Source: Thermoleophilaceae bacterium (GTDB lineage Bacteria; Actinomycetota; Thermoleophilia; Solirubrobacterales; Thermoleophilaceae). From it: a stretch of DNA of 64,000 bases. The stretch spans positions 62,001 through 126,000 of the forward strand of contig JAUJNF010000007.1 in the NCBI GenBank assembly GCA_030446485.1, in the 5' to 3' direction. Below, one piece after another: positions 8,412 to 17,043 of this stretch. How positions within the stretch are numbered: position 1 is the first letter of the stretch; every line of letters begins with the position of its first letter. A model generated the notes under the pieces. It searched no databases and was not told the origin of the DNA. It was given only the letters and a program-made list of their open reading frames with translations. The translations under genes and the position numbers were made by a program.

Positions 8412-8744
8412 ATGGACCTCGCGGGTCTCGTCTACATCAAGGAGGGCCGCTTCGGCGCCGTGCCCGCGCTGCTCGTGAAGAGCGGCGACGAGCTCGCCCT
8501 GGCCACCGACGACGGTGAGCTGTTTCGCATCCCCCTGTCCGAGACCAAGGTCCAGTTCCCGTGGTTCTACTTCGGAGGCGGCATGCGCGTGACCGCCGGC
8601 GGAAGCCGCTACACGCTTGCCTTCAGCCGGCCGGCGAAGGTGCAGGGAGAGCCGACCCGCGTCTTCAACTCCTTCGGCGACATGTGGGCCGCGGGCAACG
8701 CCTCGGTGAAGTCGAGCAGCGAGTGGAAGGCCGCCCTGCGCTGA
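8412..8744 (+). CDS. conserved small soluble protein of unknown function
   Basis: 110 residues, ATG start. The sequence alternates short strands (LVYIKEGRFGAVPALLVKSGDELALATDDGELFRIPL, then TKVQFPWFYFGGGMRVTAGG, then RYTLAFSRP), which suggests a small beta-rich domain similar to GRAM/PH-like folds. There is no signal peptide, no membrane helix and no cysteine. It stands alone between the DUF2243 gene and the convergent metallo-hydrolase. No function can be assigned. Confidence 0.6.
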   Translation: MDLAGLVYIKEGRFGAVPALLVKSGDELALATDDGELFRIPLSETKVQFPWFYFGGGMRVTAGGSRYTLAFSRPAKVQGEPTRVFNSFGDMWAAGNASVKSSSEWKAALR

Positions 8745-8850
8745 CCCGCTGGTGGTCACGCGTCCCGACCGCCCGATAGGACGATCACGCCTGCGGCTTG
8801 TCCTCACCCGGCGTCCCCCGTGTGGTGGGAACTCGCGATCCGGGCGGCGG

Positions 8851-9651
8851 TCAGCTCATGTACACGGGGTCGTGCGAACAGATCAGGTGCACGTCTTGGC
8901 GCCGCTCGCGAGCGAGCTCCCGCAGACGGTCCTGGTTGTGGTGGCGCAGTGCACGGTCATGCCCGACGACGTTCTGGAACAGACGCAGGCCTGCTGGACA
9001 GGAGTTCGGAGCGGCCACTTCCTGATGGTGGAAATAGGCGTCGCCGCAGTGGAACAGCCAGTTCTCGCCAGTGTTCACGGCGATCCCCGCGTGACCGCTC
9101 GAGTGACCCAGAAGGGGGACCATCGCGATCTCGAGGGCGAGGTCAGGGAGCAGGCGGACGCTGTCGAAGCCGAACCAGCTATCGCCCTCGAGCTCGTGCT
9201 CGACCCACTTCGGCCCGTGGGCCCACTGCGCCTTGATGTAGCGGCCGCGCTCGCGGAGCGGCGGGTTCCTCGCCGCCGCGAGCTCGGGCGCAAAGACGTG
9301 GACCTGTGCTCGAGGGAAGTCCCCGAGACCACCGGCGTGATCGACGTCCAGGTGAGTGAGGACAACATGGCTCACGTCTTCGGGAGCGAGGCCTAACCGC
9401 TCGATCTGCCGAATTGCCGTTTCACCCTCCCGGCATTGCGGCCTGATGAGCGCGCGGAACGGCTGTCCGAGCCGCTTTGGAGAGGCGACATCGGCGGTCC
9501 CGAGGCCGGTGTCGACGAGGATCAGGCCATCGCCGGCCTCGACCAGGAGGCAGTGCGCTACGAGGTTCGCCTCCGCGAGCGGCCCGCCGCTGCCTCCAAG
9601 CTGCCGACCGCCCCGCGGACACATCGTCGCGCAGTTGAGATGGCGCAGCAT
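8851..9651 (-). CDS. metallo-beta-lactamase fold hydrolase (lactonase-like)
   Basis: 266 residues. The zinc motif is HLDVDHAGG (HxDxDH) at about 103-111; further ligands are the His in LLGHSSGHAGI and the Asp in HCGDAYFHH, with a final His in ICSHDPVY. The order and spacing fit quorum-quenching AHL lactonases and related MBL hydrolases. NLVAHCLLVEAGDGLILVDTG is the standard first strand pair. It starts eight bases after the SnoaL-like gene, so both are probably co-transcribed. The substrate is open; lactonase activity is inferred from the motif pattern only. Confidence 0.85.
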   Translation of the reverse strand: MLRHLNCATMCPRGGRQLGGSGGPLAEANLVAHCLLVEAGDGLILVDTGLGTADVASPKRLGQPFRALIRPQCREGETAIRQIERLGLAPEDVSHVVLTHLDVDHAGGLGDFPRAQVHVFAPELAAARNPPLRERGRYIKAQWAHGPKWVEHELEGDSWFGFDSVRLLPDLALEIAMVPLLGHSSGHAGIAVNTGENWLFHCGDAYFHHQEVAAPNSCPAGLRLFQNVVGHDRALRHHNQDRLRELARERRQDVHLICSHDPVYMS

Positions 9652-9658
9652 CAGCCGG

Positions 9659-10129
9659 TTACCGAGGTTCCTGTCCGGCGGCCGCGTCCTGAAGCGAGGG
9701 TGCCGGCTGGATCAGGCCGAGCTGACCGAGGATCGTGGCCGCATCGAAGTAGACCCGCTCGCAGACGAGCCTGTCGCCCTCGAACAGGAAGAAGGCCACG
9801 GTGCGGCAGGTGAACTCCTTTCCTGTGGCCGAGATTCCGCGCAGAGGCCCCTGATGGGTGCCCCTCAGATCGAACTCGACGATCACGCCGCTGTCCGTGT
9901 GATGGAGGGCAATCAGCTCGTTGCGCTGGTCGGGAAAGGCGGTCCGCGAATCCTCGAAGTAACGTCGCACCGCCTCCTCGCCGTCGAAAACGTCTCCCGT
10001 CGGCACGATCTCATAGCGGGGATGAGCGAAGGTGCCGAGCGTCGCTTCGAAGTCGTGGTGGTTCTCGGACGCCATGTGCTCGCGAACCAGTGCCTCGCGA
10101 CGCTCGCGCAGGTCTTGACCGGCCGTCAC
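9659..10129 (-). CDS. SnoaL-like / NTF2-fold protein
   Basis: 156 residues from GTG. The cone-shaped alpha+beta fold is suggested by LVREHMASENHHDFEATLGTF, the PTGDVFDGEEAVRRYF turn, the FPDQRNELIALHH strand and the hydrophobic strands GVIVEFDLRGTHQG and RTVAFFLFEGDRLV. This pattern is common in ester cyclases and steroid-isomerase-like proteins, and many members have no known substrate. It sits directly upstream of the metallo-hydrolase in the same direction, which suggests a joint catabolic or detoxifying role. Confidence 0.75.
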   Translation of the reverse strand: MTAGQDLRERREALVREHMASENHHDFEATLGTFAHPRYEIVPTGDVFDGEEAVRRYFEDSRTAFPDQRNELIALHHTDSGVIVEFDLRGTHQGPLRGISATGKEFTCRTVAFFLFEGDRLVCERVYFDAATILGQLGLIQPAPSLQDAAAGQEPR

Positions 10130-10381
10130 TTCGGTGCCTCGATCCTCACCAGGCGCGGAGCGTAACGCCGGACGCGCCGCCTCGAAGAGGCCGCCGCGGG
10201 ATCGTGAGGTTTCTTCGAGCTGTTCAGAAGTCCACGAGCGACCTGAACCGCTCGAAAACGCCGGTTTACTGACCGATCAGGACCTAGGACATTCTGTCCT
10301 ACCGGCGCGGCCAACGTCACAACTTCGGCACTCCGACCGCGTCTAAGAGGGAAAGCACAACCAACAGACATGGGAGCACAC

Positions 10382-10945
10382 ATGAAGCGATTCTTGATTC
10401 CGGTCGGCCTGATGGCCGCCCTGGCCGTGCCCGCCAGCGCCGTTGCCGCACCGACCAAGGCAGACAGGGCCGAGGCCAAGCAGGAGTGCCGTCAGATGCA
10501 GCGGACGGTCGAGACGCGGGCGAACTTCGTCGAGCTCGTGAAGCTCGAGGCGAAGACCAACCGCAGGAACGCTTTCGGCCGCTGCGTGGCCGTCCGTACG
10601 AGCGATGCCACCGGCGAGCGTCGTACGGCGTTCCAGCAGGCAAAGGCCGAGTGCGCGAGCCTCCGCCCGGGTGCGGATGGTTCCAGGGGCAAGCCGAGTG
10701 ATCCCGGCGCCTACGGCAAGTGCGTGTCCGAGGCCGCCCGCAAGAACCAGCAGGAGTCGGACGCCGAGCAGCGCGAGGAGAGCGTGAACCCGGCCAAGAC
10801 CTGCCGCGATAGGCAGAAGGCCGACCCAGCGGCGTTCACGGCCAAGAACGCGTTCGGCAAGTGCGTCTCCGAGGAGGCCCAGAAGCAGAACGACGACAAG
10901 CCCGCCGAGGAGCAGCCGGAGCAGGAGTCCGGCACGACCGCCTAG
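10382..10945 (+). CDS. secreted protein with three G-[KR]-C-V repeats
   Basis: 187 residues from ATG 10382, chosen over ATG 10370 because GGGAG lies five bases before it. A signal peptide (FLIPVGLMAALAVPASAVAA) precedes a highly charged helical chain. Three similar blocks end in NAFGRCVAVR, GAYGKCVSEAA and NAFGKCVSEEA, each preceded by a partner cysteine (QECRQM, AECASL, TCRDRQ), so six cysteines probably form three local disulfides. The C-terminus is acidic. It is monocistronic and ends before a strong terminator. Similar secreted Cys-repeat proteins occur in Thermoleophilia as I recall; no function is known. Confidence 0.75.
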   Translation: MKRFLIPVGLMAALAVPASAVAAPTKADRAEAKQECRQMQRTVETRANFVELVKLEAKTNRRNAFGRCVAVRTSDATGERRTAFQQAKAECASLRPGADGSRGKPSDPGAYGKCVSEAARKNQQESDAEQREESVNPAKTCRDRQKADPAAFTAKNAFGKCVSEEAQKQNDDKPAEEQPEQESGTTA

Positions 10946-10991
10946 CACCCGCTGGGAACGAGGCCGCAGCCCGTCACGGCGCTGCGTGAAT

Positions 10992-11028
10992 CACGAGAAG
11001 GGGGGCCTGCGGGCCCCCCTTCCTCGTG
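10992..11028 (+). terminator. strong hairpin terminator
   Basis: CACGAG and AGGGGGGCC on the left pair with GGGCCCCCCT and CTCGTG on the right around a short loop, a near-perfect stem of about 16 bp. There is no long T-run, as is usual in GC-rich actinobacteria. It lies about 45 bases after the stop of the secreted Cys-repeat gene. Confidence 0.8.
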
Positions 11029-11184
11029 TGGTCCGGCCGGGTCGGACAACGGCGTCGCCCGGCTCCGGGGCAATGTTGGACCGGGTCTTCCGCACGACGT
11101 TCGGCCCGTTGCCCGAGTAGTCGCTACCGACCCGGGTCGTCGGCCGACGGGCCACGGCGACGCAGTCGCCGTGTGCTAGCTTCC

Positions 11185-11302
11185 GGCCACGCCGAATCCG
11201 CCAGTTGCGGAGCGGGGGACCCAGTTTTGGGGCTAACTCCCTTCTCAAGGGAGCGCGCAAGCTCTTTCAGCGCGAGCCCGTCAGCTAACCCCGCAGGCGT
11301 TC
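11185..11302 (+). promoter_or_regulatory. ydaO/yuaA-type cyclic-di-AMP riboswitch
   Basis: The segment carries the recognisable conserved blocks of this riboswitch in order: GCCGAATCCGCC, GCGGAGCGGGGGACCCA, TTTTGGGGCTAACTC, a variable hairpin (CTCCCTTCTCAAGGGAG), then CGTCAGCTAACCCCGCAGGC. ACGCC at 11189-11193 can pair with GGCGT at 11296-11300 as the closing stem. It ends eight bases before the ATG of an NlpC/P60 hydrolase, a well-known target class of this riboswitch in actinobacteria. By family knowledge, binding of cyclic di-AMP switches expression off; the mechanism here (transcription or translation) cannot be told. Confidence 0.9.
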
Positions 11303-11309
11303 GAAAGAG

Positions 11310-11837
11310 ATGCCGACACCGTTCCGATACTCGATGGCGCTTGCCGTGCTGCTTGCAGCGTGTGCCTGCCTGCTTCCGACGGCCGCGGCCGGGAAGTCGG
11401 CGCCGGGTGAGGCACGCATCGTCAACGGCAAGGCTGTGCCTCCTCCCGATGCGCCCCCGACGGTGCGCAGGGTGATCGACGCGGCCAACCGCATCGCCAC
11501 GAAGCCCTACCGCTACGGCGGTGGCCACGCTCGCTTCAACGACTCGGGCTACGACTGCTCCGGCGCCGTGAGCTACGCACTGCACGGCGGCGGGCTGATC
11601 GACGCGCCGCGCCCTTCGGGCGGCCTGATGAGCTGGGGTAAGCGCGGCTCCGGCCGCTGGATAACCGTCTACGCCCACCGAAGCCACACGTACCTGATGG
11701 TGGCGGGCCTGCGGTTCGACACGGGCTATCGCGACCGCCGCGCCGCGCGGCAGGGCATCAAGCCCGGGAGCGGCCCGCGCTGGGGGTACGCTCGCTCGAC
11801 GACGGGCTACGTGGCCCGTCACCCCTCTGCTCTCTGA
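11310..11837 (+). CDS. NlpC/P60-family cell-wall hydrolase
   Basis: 175 residues, with GAAAGAG just before the ATG. A signal peptide (MALAVLLAACACLLPTAAAG) leads to an NlpC/P60 peptidase domain at about 48-165. The catalytic Cys is in SGYDCSGAVSYAL (about residue 83), the His lies in VYAHRSHTYLMVAGL (about 125), and a polar third residue follows in RFDTG. Such enzymes cut D-Glu to diaminopimelate bonds in peptidoglycan stem peptides outside the cell. The upstream cyclic-di-AMP riboswitch links its expression to cell-wall and turgor signalling. Confidence 0.9.
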   Translation: MPTPFRYSMALAVLLAACACLLPTAAAGKSAPGEARIVNGKAVPPPDAPPTVRRVIDAANRIATKPYRYGGGHARFNDSGYDCSGAVSYALHGGGLIDAPRPSGGLMSWGKRGSGRWITVYAHRSHTYLMVAGLRFDTGYRDRRAARQGIKPGSGPRWGYARSTTGYVARHPSAL

Positions 11838-12280
11838 GGGTGAGCGGGTCCGGCCGTGGGCCGGTTCGACGCTGAGCGACGACGCAGCCGTCGAGTGAGC
11901 GCCGCTCTGGCCTCCATACGGCGCGATCGGCATCTGATCGGCCAGCGACATCGCTTCTTTTCGTACGGAGAGTTGCGTCACCCGCGATGGCAGGTGGGAG
12001 GCAGGTAGTGGTCGCTGGCACCGTCTCGCCCCTCGGACTTCGCCCTGTACAGCTCGAGCCGCCGCGTTGAGAATGGAGCCCGGGGTCCAGGTGTCGTCGG
12101 CAGGAGGGGGGGCAAGTCAGTCCACCGATGCTGGCGGCCGGGATGAGGGTCCCACCCGGGCCACGTAGTCCGCCGTGCGCAGCACGCGTCGGAGGGCGCG
12201 CGCGACCTCCACAAGCAGCCATGCCCCCGTTGCCGTGCCGTAGAGGCCCCCAGGGCGATCGTCTCGCGCGCTCCGTCGGC
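11838..12280. other. intergenic region with possible gene debris
   Basis: No intact gene seen in these 443 bases. On the minus strand, the frame ending at 11978 reads RRLELYRAKSEGRDGASDHY, which resembles the last helix of a GGDEF domain (ALYRAKxxGR), so a short 3' remnant of a diguanylate cyclase gene may remain. Another minus-strand stretch at about 12120-12235 reads LLVEVARALRRVLRTADYV but has no convincing start signal. Both are weak. Confidence 0.3.
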
Positions 12281-13784
12281 TCAGGCCACGTCGCGCGGCT
12301 CGAGCGGCTTCGTCGCCGGCCCCGCGAGTATGGCCCCGTCGACGTCGAAGCGCGAGCCGTGGCACGGGCAGTCCCACGAGCGCTCGGCGTTGTTGAAGCG
12401 CACGAGGCAGCCGAGGTGCGTGCAGCGCAGGAGAGACGCCGTGCACGGCGCCGTTCTCGTCGCGGAAGACGCCGATCTTCCCGGCACCCGCGCGAACGAC
12501 TCGCGCCTCTCCGGCCGGCACCTCCTCGGCCGAAGGGGCTTCTGCCGGGCTGACGCGCTCGCCGAAGAACTCCCGGCCGGCGTGGAGGTTCAGCTTCGCC
12601 GTCTTGGGCAGGGTGCGTAGCGCGACCCGGTTGGGGTCGAAGCGGGCGGCGTAGGGGTTGAAGCGGTCGGCCATGAGGTCGGTGAGCAGCGTCGCGGCGA
12701 TGGTCGCGTTCGTCATGCCCCACTTCATGAACCCGGCCGCGACGTACAGGCGCTTCGATCGAGGTGTGTACGGGCCGATGTAGGGCAGCGAGTCGGCGGG
12801 CATCCCGTCCTGGGTGGACCACCGGTACGTGGCGTCGGGGCCGACGTCGAAGTGTCGGCGTGCGAACTCGACGAGCGCCTCGTAGCGCTCGGGCTGAGCA
12901 TCGGCGGCACCCGTCTGGTGGCCCTCGCCGCCGACGATGAGATGGTCGCGAAAGGTCCGCAGCGAACGCGTCGGCTGGCCCGCGGTGATGAGCATCCCCT
13001 GCGGGACCTCGCCACGGACTGGGAGCGCGACGCAGTACGAGCGCGTGGCCTCCAGGCGTGCGAAGAACAGACCCCGGTCGAGCAGCGGGTAGTTCGTTGC
13101 GACCACGACGCGCTCGGCGCTGATCGTCCCGCCGCCGGCGGTCTCGACCCGGCATGGCCCCGCCTCGGTGACACCCGTCACATGCGTCCGCTCAAAGACG
13201 TGCGACCCGTCGCCGTCGACGCGCCGGGCGAGCCCGCGCGTGTACAGAACCGGCTGGAACTGCGCCTGCGCAGCGAGCCGGACCGCGGCGGGGACCGCCC
13301 ACGGCAGGCCGGTGTCGGTGGTCAACTCGACGGGCAGGCCCGCCTCCCGCGCCGCCTCGGCCTCCTGCTCGACGCTCGCAACCTCCTGCTCGTCGCCCGC
13401 GTAGGTGAAGGCGTCGCGGGGCTCCAGGTCACACTCGATGCCCTCCTCCTGCACGAGCGCGGCGATGCGCGTCATCGCGTCCAGTGTGGCTCGGGCGTAG
13501 GCCCTGGCCCCGTCCGCGCCATTCTTGGAGCGGATGTCCGACAGGCGTGTGCTCTGCAGAGCCGTGATCTTCGCGGTGGTGTACCCGGTGGCGCCTGCGG
13601 CGACGGTCTCACGCTCCGCCACCGCGACGGTCGCGCCCAGGCGCTTGAGCAGCAACGCGGTCGTGATGCCGGCGATGCCGCCACCGACGATCGCCACGTC
13701 CACCTTCACGTCGCCGTCGAGCGTTGGGAACCCGGCGCCGTCGGCGGTCGCCAGCCAGATGCTCTCCGAGCCGCGCAGGGACAT
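12281..13784 (-). pseudogene. FAD-dependent oxidoreductase with C-terminal Rieske domain, frameshifted
   Basis: About 500 residues in two frames. The first part (from ATG 13784) is a DadA-like FAD oxidoreductase: VDVAIVGGGIAGITTALLLKRLG (dinucleotide-binding Gly motif), ERVVVATNYPLL, and STQDGMPADSLPYIG ... GFMKWGMTNATIAA near the C-terminus of the FAD domain. A shift near 12431-12437 moves the reading to a Rieske domain, [10 protein letters not shown] ... [12 protein letters not shown], with the C-x-H and C-x2-H ligands for a [2Fe-2S] cluster, ending at 12281. This fused architecture is a known oxidoreductase type in soil bacteria with unknown substrate. The break is probably a sequencing error because both halves are otherwise intact. 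Confidence 0.75.
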
Positions 13785-14017
13785 TCCCACTATCGTTACC
13801 CGGTGCGTCACGCCCCCACACGGCGCTCCGTGGGCCCCAGTGCTCGAAGCATTGGCGCAGGGTTTCGCCTGCTCTCGGTGCGCCAAGAGCTGCGGGATTC
13901 CGACCGGCTGGGCGACGCGCCCTGGTACCTGCTCGGGGGCGTTCGCGTCGGGGACGTGCTTCAGGTTCCATGGCGCGCCAAGGCGCCGCGGCCCGCAAAG
14001 CGACTGGAGGAGGACCG

Positions 14018-14236
14018 ATGGACGAGAAGATGGCAGCCCTGGTCGGTGCCGCGGCGGCGTTGACCTTCGCGGGGCGTGGGCTGCGCCCGGTCGCCAAGCT
14101 CGCGATGAAGGGCGTGATCGCAGCCGGCGACGCGACCATGGACGCCCGCCGCGGGATCGTCGACCTCTACGCCGAGGCCAAGTCCGAGCGCCGCTCGGAT
14201 CCGCCCCCGCTGCTGTCGCCGGATCGCGCGGGGTGA
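14018..14236 (+). CDS. small protein of unknown function
   Basis: 72 residues; the ATG is set by a strong AGGAGGA five bases upstream. The N-terminal MAALVGAAAALTFAGRGLRPVAKLAMKG is an Ala/Gly-rich amphipathic or membrane helix, followed by VIAAGDATMDARRGIVDLYAEAKSER, a charged helix. This resembles DUF5132-type membrane-associated proteins, but the match is tentative. It is divergent from the Rieske oxidoreductase and followed by a hairpin terminator. Confidence 0.65.
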   Translation: MDEKMAALVGAAAALTFAGRGLRPVAKLAMKGVIAAGDATMDARRGIVDLYAEAKSERRSDPPPLLSPDRAG

Positions 14237-14245
14237 TCACCGCGG

Positions 14246-14287
14246 GGGTCGGCGGCCCCGGCGGTGATAACCCGCCGCCGCCGACCC
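14246..14287 (+). terminator. hairpin terminator
   Basis: GGGTCGGCGG at 14246-14255 pairs perfectly with CCGCCGACCC at 14278-14287, and the enclosed segment can fold further (CGGCGG with CCCGCCG). It starts 10 bases after the stop of the small gene and lies between two convergent genes. Confidence 0.6.
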
Positions 14288-14334
14288 GTCCCACCGGCGT
14301 GAGGACCCGCGGTGTGGCGGCGACACGCGCGCCG

Positions 14335-14787
14335 CTAGTTCTCGGCGCCCGTGGCCCAGACCTCCCACTCGTCGTCGCTCACGACGTTCCCTTGGATGTC
14401 GGCGACTTGGTCGATGATCAGCGGGATCTCGTCGTCGGAGCACTTCGGCAGAGGCTCGTCACAGGCCGGCTCCTCAGGATGGAGGGCGCGAGAGAAGGTG
14501 AGCCGAGCGGTCTTCCCGTCATCGACGAGCGCGATGCTCGAGACGTCGTGGGTGTGAGGGACGTCGTGGTCGAGGTGGTCGCCGTGGAAGTGCCGCCGTG
14601 AGACGTCGGTGGTCCCGGCCGCGAGCTGGCGACTGAAAGTGACGTCAACGGTGGAGGCGTTGAGCACCTTCACCGAAACGACGCGGAACGGGTCGGTCGC
14701 CGACCTGTCGTGGGCCTGGGCGGCCCCTGGGAAGCTGGCCGCAGCGAGAAGCACCCCCGCGACGACGTGTGCGTGGATCTTGCGCAT
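14335..14787 (-). CDS. secreted protein with Ig-like strand pattern
   Basis: 150 residues from ATG 14787, preceded by AGGAGGAC, which makes this start clearly better than the longer in-frame one at 14856. Signal peptide: VVAGVLLAAASFPGAAQAHD. The mature part has strands typical of bacterial Ig-like domains (FRVVSVKVLNASTVDVTFSR ... TARLTFSRAL) and a His-rich loop (RRHFHGDHLDHDVPHTHD) that could bind metal. Two Cys (PACDEPLPKCSDDE) probably form a disulfide. Function unknown; monocistronic. Confidence 0.7.
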   Translation of the reverse strand: MRKIHAHVVAGVLLAAASFPGAAQAHDRSATDPFRVVSVKVLNASTVDVTFSRQLAAGTTDVSRRHFHGDHLDHDVPHTHDVSSIALVDDGKTARLTFSRALHPEEPACDEPLPKCSDDEIPLIIDQVADIQGNVVSDDEWEVWATGAEN

Positions 14788-14859
14788 GTCCTGTCCTCCT
14801 ATTGGTAGTGACGCTTGCTGAACGTCGGTGGCTTCGTGGGTGAATGAGCTAGACAAAAA

Positions 14860-17043
14860 TCAATTCCAAGCTGACGCAACCATGCGCTCCTCGCGGCTGC
14901 TCGGCGCAGCGAGGAGGGCTTCGATCTGCGGGGCGCATCCCCCGCACCCGGTCGAGGCGCCTGTGACCCCCGCGACCTCCGGCACGGTCGTCAGACCGCC
15001 GGCACGGATGGCCGCCACGATGCGGTCGCGGCCTACCTGACGGCACGTGCAGACCAGCTCGGCCGCGTCCGGCCCGTCCCGGTCGTGCGCGCCGGACGCC
15101 GTCGAGTCCGGCGCGCAGACCAGCAGGTGGGGCGGCACGGGCTTGCGACTGACGAGCAGCTGGGACAGCTCCGTCGCCCTTTCGGTGTCCCCCACGAGCA
15201 GCGCTCCGGCGAGCCGGTCGCCGTCGAGGACGAGCTTGCCGTAGACGCCCCGGCGTCCGTCGCTCCAGACCAGCTCGTTCCCGGCCTCGCTCGCGGCCTG
15301 GTCGCCACCGGCGAACAGGTCGACGCCCGCGACCTTCAGCGTGGTCGCGGGCACGGCGCCTAGGAACGCGGCGGCCTTGCCGCCGGCGCATGCGGCAGCT
15401 ACGCGAGCCTGCTCGGCCAGGGGCGCCCACAGCCCGTAGACCGTCCCACGGTGTTCGGCGCATTCACCGACGGCCCAGACCGCGGCGGCGCTGGTGCTCA
15501 TCTGGTCGTCGACCACCACGCCTCGCGCGGTCTCGATCCCGGCGTTCCGCGCAAGGGAGGTCTCGGGCCGGATCCCGGCGGCGACGACCACCAGATCCGC
15601 CTTGAGGTCTGTGCCGTCGTCGAGGGCGACGCTGCTGCAGCCGATCGACCGGACCCGGCCACCGACCACCGTCCGCAGTCCAACGCGCGCGAGTGCAGCG
15701 TCAAGCACGGCTGCGGCTCGTTCATCGAGCTGCTGCGCCATCAGCCGGTCCGCGGCCTCGACGACGGTCACCGAGAGGCCCCTCGCGAGCAGGCCGGCCG
15801 CCGCCTCGAGTCCCAGGAGGCCTCCACCGATCACCACCGCCGCGTCGGCGTTCCTCGCGCACGCGGCGATCCGGTCGACGTCGCTCCGGGTCCGGAAGGT
15901 GAAGACGTGCGTGCCTTCGACTCCCTCCACCGGCGGCACGACGGGACGCGAGCCCGTGGCCAGGACGAGCGCATCATAGGGATGGGCCGCCCCGCCGGCA
16001 TCGACGACGAGCTGCCGCTCGACATCGATCGAGGCGGCCGGCGACGCGGCCCGTAGATCGACGCCGTGCGCGTCGAACCACGAAGCAGACCGGAGCAGCA
16101 CGTCCGACTCGTGGCAGCTGCCAGCCAGCAGCTTGGAGAGCAGGATCCGGTTGTACGCGAGGCCCGGCTCCTCGCCGAGCATCGTCACGTGCCAGCCGCC
16201 AGGCCGGTCCCCTAGCGCCTCCTCCACGACGGCCAGGCCGGCCATCCCCGTGCCGACGACAACCAGCCGCTGCCTCGTCGGCTGACCCCTGATCGGCGCG
16301 ACGCGAGCGCCCCCGGCGGCGTCGCGAAGGAGAGCTCTGGCCTGCGCGACGCCCGCCGCCGCTTCCGGTGGCAGCGCCCCGGCCAACCGCGCTACCAGCT
16401 CGGCTCGTCGCACGGCGACGTCGTCGGGTCGGGTCAGCAACACCTGGGCGAGCCTGTCGTCGGCGACGCCGCGCACCAGGGACAGATCGAGGAATGCTCG
16501 CTCGCCCGCGCCGAGCCTCTCGAGCGCTCCGAGGAGCGGGCTGCCCGCCTCGACTCCGGCTGCTGCCCGGTGTCGCTTAGTCGTACGCAGGCCCGAGACG
16601 CTGGGCGAGGGGACCAGCTCGACCGCCCGCCGCCGATAGTGCCAGCCGTGCGCGAGGGCCACCGCGACGGCCCAAAACGACGCCGCCAGGTGCTGATCGG
16701 CCCACACTGCGCTCACCAGGACGAGGACCCCCGTGACCAGCGTGTACGCCGAGAGAACGGCGGCGATCTGAGCGACGAGCGATGTCCACAGCCTGCGCGC
16801 GCGCCCGCGCCTCCCAAGCGCCAGGAGCTTCAGGCCGAGCGCGATGAAGAACGCGGAGCCGAAGGCGACGTGGACGTAGACGAGCGCACCGGTCGCCGTC
16901 CTCTCGCGCAGCGAATCGACGAAGAGAGGCACCGCGGTGGCGATCGAACCGGCGAGCGCGAGCAGCAGCACGGCCAGTACGCCGCCGAGGCGTCGCCTGG
17001 CGCGCTCACCACCGCTCCCGGTCGCCACTCCGCCGCCTCGCAT
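14860..17043 (-). CDS. membrane-anchored NirB-like flavoprotein reductase with BFD-type Fe-S domain
   Basis: 727 residues from the ATG at 17043, which overlaps the stop of the upstream gene (ATGA). Residues 15-150 hold four membrane helices (LGGVLAVLLLALAGSIATAV, YVHVAFGSAFFIALGLKLLAL, IAAVLSAYTLVTGVLVLV, FWAVAVALAHGWH) with His residues that could hold heme b. After a linker, residues 250-610 form a pyridine-nucleotide-disulfide-type reductase: LVVVGTGMAGLAVVEEAL (FAD), LVLATGSRPVVPPVEG, VVIGGGLLGLEAAAGLLARG (NAD(P)H), VWAVGECAEH. The C-terminus is a BFD-like [2Fe-2S] domain, LVCTCRQVGRD ... TGCGGCAPQIEALL. Usual NirB proteins lack the membrane part and continue into siroheme domains that are absent here. 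With the DtxR-like box upstream, iron reduction or mobilisation is a reasonable inference. Confidence 0.8.
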   Translation of the reverse strand: MRGGGVATGSGGERARRRLGGVLAVLLLALAGSIATAVPLFVDSLRERTATGALVYVHVAFGSAFFIALGLKLLALGRRGRARRLWTSLVAQIAAVLSAYTLVTGVLVLVSAVWADQHLAASFWAVAVALAHGWHYRRRAVELVPSPSVSGLRTTKRHRAAAGVEAGSPLLGALERLGAGERAFLDLSLVRGVADDRLAQVLLTRPDDVAVRRAELVARLAGALPPEAAAGVAQARALLRDAAGGARVAPIRGQPTRQRLVVVGTGMAGLAVVEEALGDRPGGWHVTMLGEEPGLAYNRILLSKLLAGSCHESDVLLRSASWFDAHGVDLRAASPAASIDVERQLVVDAGGAAHPYDALVLATGSRPVVPPVEGVEGTHVFTFRTRSDVDRIAACARNADAAVVIGGGLLGLEAAAGLLARGLSVTVVEAADRLMAQQLDERAAAVLDAALARVGLRTVVGGRVRSIGCSSVALDDGTDLKADLVVVAAGIRPETSLARNAGIETARGVVVDDQMSTSAAAVWAVGECAEHRGTVYGLWAPLAEQARVAAACAGGKAAAFLGAVPATTLKVAGVDLFAGGDQAASEAGNELVWSDGRRGVYGKLVLDGDRLAGALLVGDTERATELSQLLVSRKPVPPHLLVCAPDSTASGAHDRDGPDAAELVCTCRQVGRDRIVAAIRAGGLTTVPEVAGVTGASTGCGGCAPQIEALLAAPSSREERMVASAWN

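Noticed and set aside
12852..14063. 400-codon plus-strand frame opposite the FAD-Rieske gene
   Set aside because: Composition is typical of antisense frames, and the opposite strand has a full FAD-binding oxidoreductase.
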